NCBI GenBank assembly: GCA_944377745.1
Contig: CALWFV010000032.1
Coordinates: forward strand, 1 to 40,190
DNA: 40,190 bases
Reading direction: 5' to 3'
Source: an uncultured Mediterraneibacter sp.
Lineage (GTDB): Bacteria > Bacillota > Clostridia > Lachnospirales > Lachnospiraceae
Shown here piece after piece: positions 15,799-23,464 of the stretch (its first letter is position 1; each line of letters starts with the position of its first letter). Both the position numbers and the translations under genes were made by a program. The notes beneath the pieces were generated by a model that saw nothing but the letters and a program-made list of their open reading frames with translations, did no database searches and was not told the origin of the DNA.

Positions 15799-16614
15799 AT
15801 GAAGATCGATATGCACTGCCATGTGAAAGAAGGCTCCATTGACAGCAAGGTCGGCCTGGAGGAATATATTACGATCCTGAAGAAACACGGATTTCAGGGG
15901 ATGGTCATCACTGATCATGACACATATAACGGATACCGTTACTGGAAGAATAATATTAAGGGAAAGAAGCATACGGATTTTGTGGTACTCAAAGGGATTG
16001 AGTATGATACGAGAGATGCGGGTCATATTCTGGTCATCATGCCGGAAGGGGTGAAGATACGGCTTCTGGAGATGCGGGGGATGCCGCTTGCTCTTCTGAT
16101 CGATCTGGTACACCGCAACGGCGGCGTGCTTGGACCGGCTCACCCGTGCGGAGAGAAGTACATGAGTTTTACGAATGCAAGGAGATATTATCTGTCACCG
16201 GAGATTGTGAAGCGGTTTGACTTTGTGGAAGCATTTAACAGTTGTGAATCCATAGAGTCGAATGAGGGGGCGGCAAGGCTGGCGAAGAAGTATGGGAAGA
16301 TAACTACCGGCGGCAGTGACTCCCACAAACCGGACTGCGTGGGACGCGGATATACGATCCTGCCGGAACCTGTGACATGTGAGACGGAACTTATCTCTCT
16401 GATCCATAAGAAGACTCCGCTGAAAGCCGGAGGAACTCTGTACGAGAAGACGACAAAAGAGAAGATCGGAAAAGTCAATAAACTTTTAGTCTATTCTTTC
16501 TGGGTATATAATAAGAGCGGTGAATTGATAAAGCGTAGAGGCAGAAACAAGAAGATGGAAGAGGAACATCCCTTTGACCCGATCGATCCGATTGAATTAT
16601 ATTATCATTCCTGA
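15799..16614 (+). CDS. PHP-domain metal-dependent phosphoesterase
   Basis: A 271-residue protein of the polymerase and histidinol phosphatase superfamily. Metal-binding motifs are in order: MHCH near residue 5, TDHDT near 40, GIEYD near 75, AHP near 115 and GGSDSHKPD near 175. Family members hydrolyse phosphate esters or phosphodiesters, including 5'-nucleotides and nanoRNA, and some act on trypsin-resistant signalling nucleotides; the substrate here cannot be told. The C-terminal 50 residues are basic and then acidic, outside the core. GGGGG upstream of ATG 15799 is a modest ribosome site. It stands alone with its own promoter. Confidence 0.85.
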   Translation: MKIDMHCHVKEGSIDSKVGLEEYITILKKHGFQGMVITDHDTYNGYRYWKNNIKGKKHTDFVVLKGIEYDTRDAGHILVIMPEGVKIRLLEMRGMPLALLIDLVHRNGGVLGPAHPCGEKYMSFTNARRYYLSPEIVKRFDFVEAFNSCESIESNEGAARLAKKYGKITTGGSDSHKPDCVGRGYTILPEPVTCETELISLIHKKTPLKAGGTLYEKTTKEKIGKVNKLLVYSFWVYNKSGELIKRRGRNKKMEEEHPFDPIDPIELYYHS

Positions 16615-16636
16615 ATTTATATTATCATTTCTGAAC
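16600..16636 (+). repeat. Short tandem duplication over the PHP gene stop
   Basis: TTATATTATCATT(C/T)CTGAA occurs twice, 20-21 bases apart. The first copy encodes the last codons and TGA; the second lies just downstream. Confidence 0.6.
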
Positions 16637-16665
16637 AAGTACAGGTCGGAAAAGAAAAACAAAGA

Positions 16666-16705
16666 TCACCCGGATGAAAACATGGAAAATGTTTCATCCG
16701 GGTGA
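16666..16705. terminator. Terminator, mainly for the minus-strand symporter
   Basis: A stem of about 17 pairs with one bulge (TCACCCGGATGAAA and its complement) and a GGAAA/TTTCC loop. T-rich DNA follows on the minus strand (TTTGTTTTTC); on the plus strand the tail is only CTTTA. Confidence 0.8.
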
Positions 16706-16722
16706 CTTTATGTTCAAGAATG

Positions 16723-18087
16723 CTATTTCCTTCCGCCGTATTTCTTTGCGATACTTATCACGATCCCGCTCAGAGCCCAGAGAGCAAGGGCGTTGGGGAT
16801 GACCATCAGTCCGTTGAAGAAATCGGACAGTGACCATACAAAGTCTACCTTAAGGGTAGAACCGACTATCACAAAGACGATGACAAAGAAGGAGTAGAAT
16901 TTTGTCGCCTTTGTCCCGAAAAGATATTCCACATTAACCTGACCGAAGAAATGCCATCCGAGGATCGTGGAAAATGCGAAGAAGAACAGGCAGATCGCCA
17001 CAAAGATGTCGCCGAATCCTCCGAAACTTGTGGAGAATGCGAGCTGAGTCAGTGCTGTTCCCGTCTTTCCGCTGTCCAGTACTCCTGTAGTCAGGATGGA
17101 GAAAACGGTAAGGTTGAGGACGATAAAGGTGTCGATAAATACGCTGATCATGGCAGCGAGTCCCTGCTGATGCGGATTTTCCACATTTGCTCTTGCGTGC
17201 GCGTGAGGTGTGGAACCCATACCTGCTTCATTGGAGAAAAGTCCTCTTGCAACACCGTAGCGGATCGCTTCTCTGACGGCGATACCGGCTCCTGCTCCAA
17301 GCACCGCTTCCGGATCAAACGCTCCTACAAAGATCATGCGGAATGCATTCGGAAGAGCGTCGATGTGCATGACGATCAGGATAAGGCTTCCCACGATATA
17401 GATCCCTGCCATGAGCGGGACCAGCTTCTCAACGACGGAAGCAAGGCGGCTTACACCTCCGATGAAAATAAACGCAGTGATCGCCGCGAGGATCAGACCG
17501 AAAACGATCTGCGGGATTTCCAGCCCCCTGGAGCGGAACACTTCATAGAAAGCGCTGCCGATGGAATTTGACTGTACCATATTCCCGGTGAATCCCAGCG
17601 CGATGATGATGAGTACTGCGAAGATCCCGGCAAGGATCTTTCCGAATGTCCCGGTAAAAGCAGCACGGATGTAGTAGACCGGTCCTCCGGTCACCACTCC
17701 GTCTTTTTTCGTTTTATATTTCTGCGCCAGCGTCGCCTCTGCGTAGATCGTGGACATTCCGAAAAATGCGCTCATCCACATCCAGAAGATCGCGCCCGGA
17801 CCGCCGCCGATCAGTGCGGTTGCAGCGCCTGCAAGATTGCCGGTTCCGACCTGGGCTGCAATGGCGGTAGCCACGGACTGAAAAGAGGTCATTTCCCCGG
17901 CTTTTCCCTTTGCGCCTTTCAGGGAGAAACTTCCGAAGACCTGATGCCAGCCTTCCCTGAATTTCCGTACCTGGATAAACTTAAGCCGGATCGTATAGTA
18001 GATACCTGTGCCACACAATATGATGATAAGTATCACATTCCATAAAAAGTCGCTTGCCTGAGTTACAATCTGCGTTAAAGCATCCAT
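16723..18087 (-). CDS. Sodium:alanine/glycine symporter (AGCS family)
   Basis: A 454-residue membrane protein of the alanine or glycine:cation symporter family (AlsT/AgcS type). About eleven helices are visible with family stretches such as GTGNLAGAATAL near residue 80, GGPVYYIR and GLFSNEAGMGSTPHAHA near residue 290. GAGGAGG precedes the ATG. The leader carries a glycine riboswitch followed by a terminator hairpin, so glycine is the most likely transported substrate, though alanine is also used by the family. Downstream it ends at the hairpin at 16666-16705. Confidence 0.94.
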   Translation of the reverse strand: MDALTQIVTQASDFLWNVILIIILCGTGIYYTIRLKFIQVRKFREGWHQVFGSFSLKGAKGKAGEMTSFQSVATAIAAQVGTGNLAGAATALIGGGPGAIFWMWMSAFFGMSTIYAEATLAQKYKTKKDGVVTGGPVYYIRAAFTGTFGKILAGIFAVLIIIALGFTGNMVQSNSIGSAFYEVFRSRGLEIPQIVFGLILAAITAFIFIGGVSRLASVVEKLVPLMAGIYIVGSLILIVMHIDALPNAFRMIFVGAFDPEAVLGAGAGIAVREAIRYGVARGLFSNEAGMGSTPHAHARANVENPHQQGLAAMISVFIDTFIVLNLTVFSILTTGVLDSGKTGTALTQLAFSTSFGGFGDIFVAICLFFFAFSTILGWHFFGQVNVEYLFGTKATKFYSFFVIVFVIVGSTLKVDFVWSLSDFFNGLMVIPNALALWALSGIVISIAKKYGGRK

Positions 18088-18162
18088 AAAATAAAATCCT
18101 CCTCAATTTTCCCTTTTGTAACTTTTCAGCATCGCCCTTTTTCGCTCTCTATAATTATCATA

Positions 18163-18197
18163 GAAAAAGAAAAAGACCGGTACCATATGGCCCAGTC
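18163..18197 (-). terminator. Expression-platform terminator of the glycine riboswitch
   Basis: On the minus strand GACTGG and CCGGTC (18192-18197 and 18175-18180) pair around CCATATGG, followed by TTTTTCTTTTTC. It lies between the glycine aptamer and the symporter gene and is the likely on/off element. Confidence 0.75.
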
Positions 18198-18213
18198 TCT
18201 AAAAACGAACATA

Positions 18214-18306
18214 TTGCCCTGTCCTTTTGCCTGAGAGATCGGACAGAAAATGTCTGTCCTTACACCTTCGGCGCCCTTTTTTCAGAGACTCTCCAGAGTT
18301 TCGCCT
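18214..18306 (-). promoter_or_regulatory. Glycine riboswitch (single aptamer)
   Basis: Read on the minus strand the DNA shows the conserved glycine-aptamer blocks: CTCTGGAGAG, GCGCCGAAGG, and CTCTCAGGCAAAAGGACAG. Only one aptamer is visible. It controls the downstream AGCS symporter. Transporter-linked single glycine riboswitches commonly shut expression when glycine is plentiful; the terminator just downstream is consistent with that. Confidence 0.93.
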
Positions 18307-18331
18307 TTCATACCAGATGACGAACGAATAT

Positions 18332-18360
18332 ATACTATCATATCAATTGTATGTTTTCAA
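18332..18360 (-). promoter_or_regulatory. Promoter of the glycine-riboswitch transcript
   Basis: Minus strand TTGAAA (18355-18360), 17-base spacer and TAGTAT (18332-18337), about 25 bases before the aptamer. Confidence 0.7.
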
Positions 18361-18370
18361 GATGAATATA

Positions 18371-18406
18371 AAAAATGCAATCCGCACTGTCTGCAGGATT
18401 GCATTT
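18371..18406 (-). terminator. Terminator of the tRNA-Thr transcript
   Basis: Minus strand AAATGCAATCC and GGATTGCATTT form an 11-bp stem followed by TTTTTT-type sequence (plus-strand A run at 18370). Confidence 0.8.
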
Positions 18407-18416
18407 CCCGATAATA

Positions 18417-18489
18417 AGCCGGAAATCAGACTTGAACTGACGACCCCTTCATTACGAGTGAAGTGCTCTACCGACTGAGCTATTCCGGC
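18417..18489 (-). tRNA. tRNA-Thr (anticodon CGT)
   Basis: The minus strand folds into a full cloverleaf of 73 bases: acceptor stem GCCGGAA with TTCCGGC, D-arm AGCTCAGTCGGTAGAGC, anticodon stem CTTCA/TGAAG with loop CTCGTAA giving anticodon CGT (codon ACG), and T-arm containing GTTCAAGTC. CCA is not encoded. It is a solitary tRNA with its own promoter (18523-18551) and terminator. Confidence 0.96.
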
Positions 18490-18522
18490 GTACGATCCGC
18501 TTTTTCCGAACGAACCTTTGTT

Positions 18523-18551
18523 ATTATATATCTTTTCAAAATAAATTTCAA
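18523..18551 (-). promoter_or_regulatory. tRNA-Thr promoter
   Basis: Minus strand TTGAAA (18546-18551), 17-base spacer and perfect TATAAT (18523-18528). Confidence 0.75.
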
Positions 18552-18604
18552 CAGTTTTTTGAATTTTATTTTCATACTGTTTTAGAAAACTGCCTGCACG
18601 ATAA

Positions 18605-18633
18605 TTGAAAAAACAGACAAGTTTTTGTATACT
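18605..18633 (+). promoter_or_regulatory. Promoter of the thioesterase gene
   Basis: TTGAAA (18605-18610), 17-base spacer, TATACT (18628-18633). Confidence 0.65.
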
Positions 18634-18678
18634 GACTTAGGATGAAATACAGTTTATCAGGGAAGCGAGGAAATGCGG

Positions 18679-19071
18679 ATGAAACCTTCAGAAGAAACCA
18701 TAAGACTTTTTGAAAATGACAGATTTGCAACAGAAAATGGGGCGGTCATCGAGGAAGTGGACGATCATTACGCCAGGTGTACACTTAAAGTAGAAGACAG
18801 GCACAGGAACGCTATGGGGGCTGTTATGGGCGGCGTTTATTTTACTCTGGCTGATTTTGCATTTGCGGTGGCGGCAAACTGGCAGGAGATCGGCACAGTG
18901 TCACTGACATCCGATATCGCATATCTGGGCTCGGCGAAGGGAGACACACTGACGGCAGAAGCATTCTGTGTAAAAAACGGAAGGACGACAAGCTACTATC
19001 GGATCGAGGTGAAAGACAGATTCGGAAAGCTTGCGGCAATCGTGAATACAACAGGATATAAAAAGGCATAA
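18679..19071 (+). CDS. PaaI-family hotdog thioesterase
   Basis: A 130-residue single hotdog-fold protein that should hydrolyse an acyl-CoA thioester. The NAMGAVMGGVYFTLADFAFAVAAN segment is the characteristic helix-and-loop region; the conserved Asn-Gly/Ala-x-x-H-G of PaaI enzymes is altered here (Asn-Ala-Met-Gly-Ala with Met-Gly-Gly where the His-Gly would be), so activity or substrate may differ. Two ATG codons lie six bases apart; the second (18679) is favoured because GAGG sits eight bases from it and only two from the first (18673). Likely its own unit; the TetR gene after it has a separate promoter. Confidence 0.82.
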   Translation: MKPSEETIRLFENDRFATENGAVIEEVDDHYARCTLKVEDRHRNAMGAVMGGVYFTLADFAFAVAANWQEIGTVSLTSDIAYLGSAKGDTLTAEAFCVKNGRTTSYYRIEVKDRFGKLAAIVNTTGYKKA

Positions 19072-19103
19072 TCGGGCGGGAAAATCTATTAATAGATACA
19101 GTG

Positions 19104-19132
19104 TTGAATTCCCGTGGGAAAAGTATTATAGT
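19104..19132 (+). promoter_or_regulatory. Promoter and possible operators of the TetR-NSS operon
   Basis: TTGAAT (19104-19109), 17-base spacer, TATAGT (19127-19132). The spacer holds the inverted repeat TTCCC-GT-GGGAA (19109-19120), and a second, AGCAG-N6-CTGCT, lies at 19156-19171. Either could be the site of the TetR protein encoded just downstream. Confidence 0.6.
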
Positions 19133-19198
19133 AGTAAAGACCGTTTGAGATGGACAGCAGTTTGCGCTGCTACACTATATTTCAGGAGGAAATGAGAA

Positions 19199-19831
19199 GT
19201 GCAGAAAAAGACGGATCGCAGAGTCAGAAAGACAAAGAGCCAGCTTCGCATGGGCTTGGCGCGTCTGATGAAAGAGAAAAGCATTGGGGAGATCACAGTA
19301 CGGGAACTTGTGGACGAAGTTGACATCAACAGATCGACATTTTATCTGCATTATTCTGATATCCCAAGTCTTCTCAGAGAGATCGAGGACGGGATGATGG
19401 ATGAGATGGAGAGAGCGATACAGGAACATCCCATTGATATCAGGGAAAATACGACTCTGTATTTTATCCGGGATATTTTCCAGGTGCTCGCGGAAAACAG
19501 AGAGATCGGATGCGCTCTCGTGGGTCCTCACGGGGATATCGGGTTCATCCGCCGGATCGAAGAGCTCCTCGAGGAATACAGCAGAGATACTCTTGCAGAG
19601 ATGTTTCCGGAGAAGCTTGAGGAGATGAAATATTTTTACTCATTCTGCCTGAACGGATGTCTGGGCTTCGTAAAGACATGGCTGGAGGAAGGTGCGGACA
19701 AAAGTCCGGAATATGCGGCAAGGCTGACGTTTCATATGGTAGTAAGCTCTATGAAAGCATTTTATGAGACGGCAGAGGAGCCGTTTTCTGATGCAGAGGA
19801 GCTGAAAGTCAAAAATGGAAGAGAGGATTAA
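19199..19831 (+). CDS. TetR/AcrR-family transcriptional regulator
   Basis: A 210-residue regulator. The N-terminal helix-turn-helix is clear (ITVRELVDEVDINRSTFYLHY at about residues 31-51), preceded by a basic arm; the rest is an all-helical ligand domain of the type seen in DhaS-like Firmicutes regulators. Translation starts at GTG 19199, nine bases after AGGAGG; the nearby ATG is out of frame. The transporter gene begins four bases after its stop, so the two form an operon and the regulator probably senses a substrate of that transporter (inference). Confidence 0.88.
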   Translation: MQKKTDRRVRKTKSQLRMGLARLMKEKSIGEITVRELVDEVDINRSTFYLHYSDIPSLLREIEDGMMDEMERAIQEHPIDIRENTTLYFIRDIFQVLAENREIGCALVGPHGDIGFIRRIEELLEEYSRDTLAEMFPEKLEEMKYFYSFCLNGCLGFVKTWLEEGADKSPEYAARLTFHMVVSSMKAFYETAEEPFSDAEELKVKNGRED

Positions 19832-19835
19832 GTGA

Positions 19836-21206
19836 ATGAAAAGAGAAAGTTTTGGCTCCCGTCTGGGATTCATACTGATCTCGGCAGGATGCGCGATCGG
19901 TCTGGGGAATGTGTGGCGTTTTCCTTATATTACTGGACAGTACGGAGGTGCGGCGTTTGTGCTTATTTACCTGTGCTGCCTTGTGCTGCTGGGACTGCCG
20001 ATCATGGTGATGGAATTCTCGATCGGGAGGGGATCAGGATGCAGTATCGCCAGGGCGTTTGAAAGGCTGGAGCCGTTGGGAACAAAATGGCACTGGTATA
20101 AATGGTTCGGCATCGCAGGAAATTATCTCCTCATGATGTTCTATACGACAATAGGCGGATGGCTTCTGATCTATCTGTACAAGATGGCTGCGGGAAGTTT
20201 TGAGGGGATGGATGCGGCGCAGATCCAGGGAGAATTTGGAGAGCTGATGGGGCAGCCGGTCCTTATGACAGTTTGCATGGCTGTTGTTGTGTTCCTGTGT
20301 TTTGGTATCGTAAATCTGGGACTGCAGAAGGGGGTCGAGGGGATCACCAAGATCATGATGGTACTTCTTTTCATCCTTCTGATCATCCTTGCGATCCGCT
20401 CGATCCTGCTTCCCGGAGCCGGGGAAGGGCTGAAGTTCTATCTCCTTCCGGATTTCGGCAAGATGAAAGAGGCAGGTATCCTGGAAGTGATCTCTGCGGC
20501 AATGAACCAGTCCTTCTTTACGCTGAGCCTTGGGATCGGCGCGATGGCTATCTTCGGAAGCTATATAGATAAGAAGAGAAGGCTGGCAGGCGAGGCAGTG
20601 GCTATCACGGTACTGGATACCAGTGTTGCTTTGATCTCCGGGCTTATTATCTTCCCGGCAAGCTTTGCTTTCGGGGTGAACCCGGACAGCGGACCGAACC
20701 TGATCTTCATCACTCTGCCGAATATTTTTAATTCTATGGTAGGCGGAAGGCTCTGGGGAGCAATCTTCTTCCTGTGTATGTTCTTTGCATCGGCGTCCAC
20801 GATCATCGCCGTGTTTGAAAATATCATTGCGTTTGCAATGGATCTGACAGGATGCTCAAGGAGAAAAGCAGTGGCGGTCAACCTTGTTGCGATCCTGGTG
20901 CTCTCTATGCCGTGCGTGCTCGGATATAACGTACTGAGCGGATTCCAGCCTTTTGGAGAAGGCTCCGCGATCCTCGACCTCGAGGATTTCATTGTGAGCA
21001 ACAACCTGCTGCCGCTGGGAAGCCTGATCTACGTGCTTTTCTGCACTACCCGGTACGGATGGGGATGGGATAAATTCCTGAAAGAAGCCAATACGGGAGA
21101 AGGTCCCAAATTCCCCAAATGGGTAAGACCCTATGTAACATATATCATTCCTCTGATCGTAATATTCCTGTTCATCCAGGGATACTGGAGCAAATTTGCA
21201 GGCTAG
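19836..21206 (+). CDS. Sodium-dependent amino acid transporter (NSS family)
   Basis: A 456-residue neurotransmitter:sodium symporter homologue (LeuT/MhsT/TnaT type). The first helix has the hallmark GCAIGLGNVWRFPYITGQYGG in overlapping blocks, with the unwound G-L-G-N centre, and helix 6 contains NQSFFTLSLGIGAM. Eleven to twelve helices are visible. Members carry hydrophobic or aromatic amino acids with Na+. GAGAGGA in the end of the TetR gene serves as ribosome site. A perfect 24-bp terminator follows. Confidence 0.93.
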   Translation: MKRESFGSRLGFILISAGCAIGLGNVWRFPYITGQYGGAAFVLIYLCCLVLLGLPIMVMEFSIGRGSGCSIARAFERLEPLGTKWHWYKWFGIAGNYLLMMFYTTIGGWLLIYLYKMAAGSFEGMDAAQIQGEFGELMGQPVLMTVCMAVVVFLCFGIVNLGLQKGVEGITKIMMVLLFILLIILAIRSILLPGAGEGLKFYLLPDFGKMKEAGILEVISAAMNQSFFTLSLGIGAMAIFGSYIDKKRRLAGEAVAITVLDTSVALISGLIIFPASFAFGVNPDSGPNLIFITLPNIFNSMVGGRLWGAIFFLCMFFASASTIIAVFENIIAFAMDLTGCSRRKAVAVNLVAILVLSMPCVLGYNVLSGFQPFGEGSAILDLEDFIVSNNLLPLGSLIYVLFCTTRYGWGWDKFLKEANTGEGPKFPKWVRPYVTYIIPLIVIFLFIQGYWSKFAG

Positions 21207-21221
21207 GCTCAAGCCGTGCGT

Positions 21222-21282
21222 AAAGAAAAAGGAGTACCCGCTCATCATGCTCGCATGAATGAGCGGGTACTCCTTTTTCTTT
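21222..21282. terminator. Very long perfect hairpin terminator
   Basis: Arms 21222-21245 and 21259-21282 pair over 24 bases without mismatch, with AAAGAAAAA on one end and TTTTTCTTT on the other, so it can act in both directions. The 13-base loop contains a nested CATGC/GCATG pair. Confidence 0.9.
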
Positions 21283-21389
21283 GCATAGGGCGCAGCCCGT
21301 GAGCGAGATGGAGCGAAGCGGAATCGAGCTGCACGGCAAGAGCCGGAGTGACATTTCTGAATGATAAAACATATTTCAGGGAGAAATGC
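21283..21389. other. GC-rich unexplained segment before the MerR promoter
   Basis: About 75 bases (21283-21357) with repeated GAGCGA and GGAGCGAAGCGGA motifs and higher GC than the surroundings. No ORF with a start, no strong hairpin. It may be a dispersed intergenic repeat, but only one copy is in the window. Confidence 0.3.
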
Positions 21390-21420
21390 TTGACTGTATA
21401 CCGGTTATATACTTTAACAT
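21390..21420 (+). promoter_or_regulatory. MerR-type promoter with 19-base spacer
   Basis: TTGACT (21390-21395) and TAACAT (21415-21420) are separated by 19 bases instead of 17, and the spacer holds the inverted repeat GTATA-N7-TATAC (21396-21412). This overlong spacer with a central operator is the hallmark of promoters activated by MerR-family proteins, which untwist the DNA to realign the boxes. It lies about 75 bases before the MerR-permease gene. Confidence 0.8.
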
Positions 21421-21493
21421 GGGTGTATGGAGAAAACAAAAGCAGTGGTTTTTCAGAACGTAGGATCATGAAAGTCAGGCGGGAGGTGTGAGC

Positions 21494-23455
21494 TTGAATA
21501 CAAAACAGGTGGAGGAACTGACAGGAATGTCCCGGCAGAATATCCGGTATTATGAGCGGCAGGGACTGCTTGAACCGGCAAGGGAGGATGGCAATGCATA
21601 CAGGGATTATTCCGAAGAAGATGTGCGCAGGCTGAAGCTGATCAAAATGCTCCGGATGCTGGATATGCCTCTGAAAGAGATCGAGAATGTGATAAACGGG
21701 ACTGTTTCCATACAGGAAGCGGCAGCGCGGCAGCAGGAAGAACTTGAACGGCACCAGCGCCAGCTCCAGGCGGCGATCACGGTCTGCGGCAGTATCCATA
21801 AAGAGAAGGATGGAAATGTGGATGTGGACGGCTATCTGAAAAAGATGGAGAGCATGTCCGTGAATGGAGGAGCATTTGCCCGTTTCATCGATGACTATAA
21901 GCAGGTAGTCCAGGAGGAGCGGGAGAGGATGTTTTCCTTTTATGCGGACGGTCCGGTCAATACAGCCGGCATGTTTGAACGGGAACTGAGACGATATGCG
22001 TCAGAACAGGGGCTAAGATTCCGTATGATCAAAAAAGGAAGATATCCCCAGTTCCTCATGGGGACAGATACTTATACGGCGGTGCGGGTGGTGGAGAAAA
22101 ATGTAAAAAATGAGGGCGGTCCGTCTGTAAAGATCATCTGTGAACGAAAAGATCCCGGAGAAATCCCGGGAAAGATACCGGAAGGACGAAGGCGAGTCAT
22201 AAAAGGTATTCATATCGTGGCAGTCAATATCCGGCGTCACAGACGGAAAAGTATCCTGAATCTGCTGCTGAGCCTCCTCAGCGTGACGGTGCTGGCTTTT
22301 TATCTTGGAGCTATCGGAAGCGCCCGGCGTATGATCACTGAGCTTCCGGAGAAGTTCACGATAACGGGCGAGATATGGAATATGTGCGGAGAACTGAATC
22401 ATGGGCTGTTCATCTCGCATCAGGTTCTGGAGGATCTGTACGAGTCATCTTATATCAGTGAGATCGCAGAGAGCGCGGAACTTATGGGAGAACTGGAGAA
22501 CGGCGCGGGAGGCACAACGGATGAAAGCGGAAAAGTCCCGGCTGGGGAGGAAGGTATCCCGGACGATGTGACGCTTGCCGGGGTCAACCGGATGGAATGT
22601 ATCGAGGGGATGACAGAAGAGGATATTGCCTGGGAGAGCGGGACGGACTGGAAGGAGTTCCAGGAGAGCAGCGACGCCTGCCTGGTGAGCGAATCTTTTG
22701 TGCGGGAATCAGGCATTACGGTGGGAGAGGATATACAGTTCGGCCTTGAGCGGTATTCCCAGGGACTTGCAGGCGTGACGCTGACCCGGGAAGAACTGAC
22801 GCCGGAGGTGTTCCATGTCGCGGGGACATATAAAGAACTTCAGGGGAGGGACGGCGGAAATCCGGATGTGCTGCTTCCCCTGGATGCGGTGAAAAATATT
22901 TATGAAAGAAATGATATCGTGTATTTTGCCTCTGCCCTGTCTTTTAAGGCGGCGGACCCGACGAGGCTGGATGAAGTGAAGCGGGAACTGGCAGACGCCG
23001 GGCTGAAAGAGATCATTTACGGATCCCCAAATTCTTATGTGGGCATCAGCGTGAAGCTGACGGACTCGGTCTTTATCCGATCTATGGAGAGCGCGGACAG
23101 GAGCCGGGCGCTGTTGGAGAGTTTTCTCCCGTTTATCTTCCTCATCGTGGCAGCGGCGGGATATATCATCCCAAGCCTTCTCTTCCAGGACCGGAGGGAG
23201 GAATATGCTGTCATGCGGGCACTGGGAACAGGGAAATATTTCGGCGGGAGCCTGTTTTTCGCGGAACATATCCTGCCGGCTCTTGCGGGCGCCCTGACCG
23301 GAGCAGTTCTGGCGGCGGCAGCGGGAGCGGTGGATTTTGCAGGCATGATGCTTGTGTGGGGGACATATATGGCGGTTTACATGCTGGGAGCCGCGGCTGC
23401 CATGTGGAAATTCGGAAGATTCAGTATTGCGGCTGTGCTTGCGCACAGAGATTGA
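21494..23455 (+). CDS. MerR DNA-binding domain fused to FtsX/MacB-type ABC permease
   Basis: About 653 residues. Residues 1-70 are a full MerR winged helix (KQVEELTGMSRQNIRYYERQ, then LKLIKMLRMLDMPLKEI), 75-100 a dimerisation coiled coil, 110-235 a soluble linker domain of unknown type, 253-275 the first membrane helix, 277-540 a large extracytoplasmic domain, and 545-640 three more helices with the FtsX-like EEYAVMRALG signature between the first two. The frame runs through without interruption. TTG 21494 fits GGGAGG at 21481-21486 (seven-base gap); GTG 21488 is too close. Its ATPase follows after nine bases. It would be a membrane-bound regulator that is also half of an ABC exporter. Confidence 0.88.
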   Translation: MNTKQVEELTGMSRQNIRYYERQGLLEPAREDGNAYRDYSEEDVRRLKLIKMLRMLDMPLKEIENVINGTVSIQEAAARQQEELERHQRQLQAAITVCGSIHKEKDGNVDVDGYLKKMESMSVNGGAFARFIDDYKQVVQEERERMFSFYADGPVNTAGMFERELRRYASEQGLRFRMIKKGRYPQFLMGTDTYTAVRVVEKNVKNEGGPSVKIICERKDPGEIPGKIPEGRRRVIKGIHIVAVNIRRHRRKSILNLLLSLLSVTVLAFYLGAIGSARRMITELPEKFTITGEIWNMCGELNHGLFISHQVLEDLYESSYISEIAESAELMGELENGAGGTTDESGKVPAGEEGIPDDVTLAGVNRMECIEGMTEEDIAWESGTDWKEFQESSDACLVSESFVRESGITVGEDIQFGLERYSQGLAGVTLTREELTPEVFHVAGTYKELQGRDGGNPDVLLPLDAVKNIYERNDIVYFASALSFKAADPTRLDEVKRELADAGLKEIIYGSPNSYVGISVKLTDSVFIRSMESADRSRALLESFLPFIFLIVAAAGYIIPSLLFQDRREEYAVMRALGTGKYFGGSLFFAEHILPALAGALTGAVLAAAAGAVDFAGMMLVWGTYMAVYMLGAAAAMWKFGRFSIAAVLAHRD

Positions 23456-23464
23456 GAGGGATAT

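Noticed and set aside
16951-17571. 206-residue plus-strand ORF inside the AGCS symporter
   Set aside because: It is the antisense shadow of a well-conserved membrane protein gene, has no ribosome site, and its peptide is Cys/Asp/Ser-rich with no domain.
21488-21493. GTG start of the MerR-permease gene
   Set aside because: It is one base from the Shine-Dalgarno; TTG at 21494 has proper seven-base spacing.
22709-23446. 245-residue minus-strand ORF inside the MerR-permease gene
   Set aside because: Antisense to a clear coding frame; the peptide is basic and low in structure, without a start signal.
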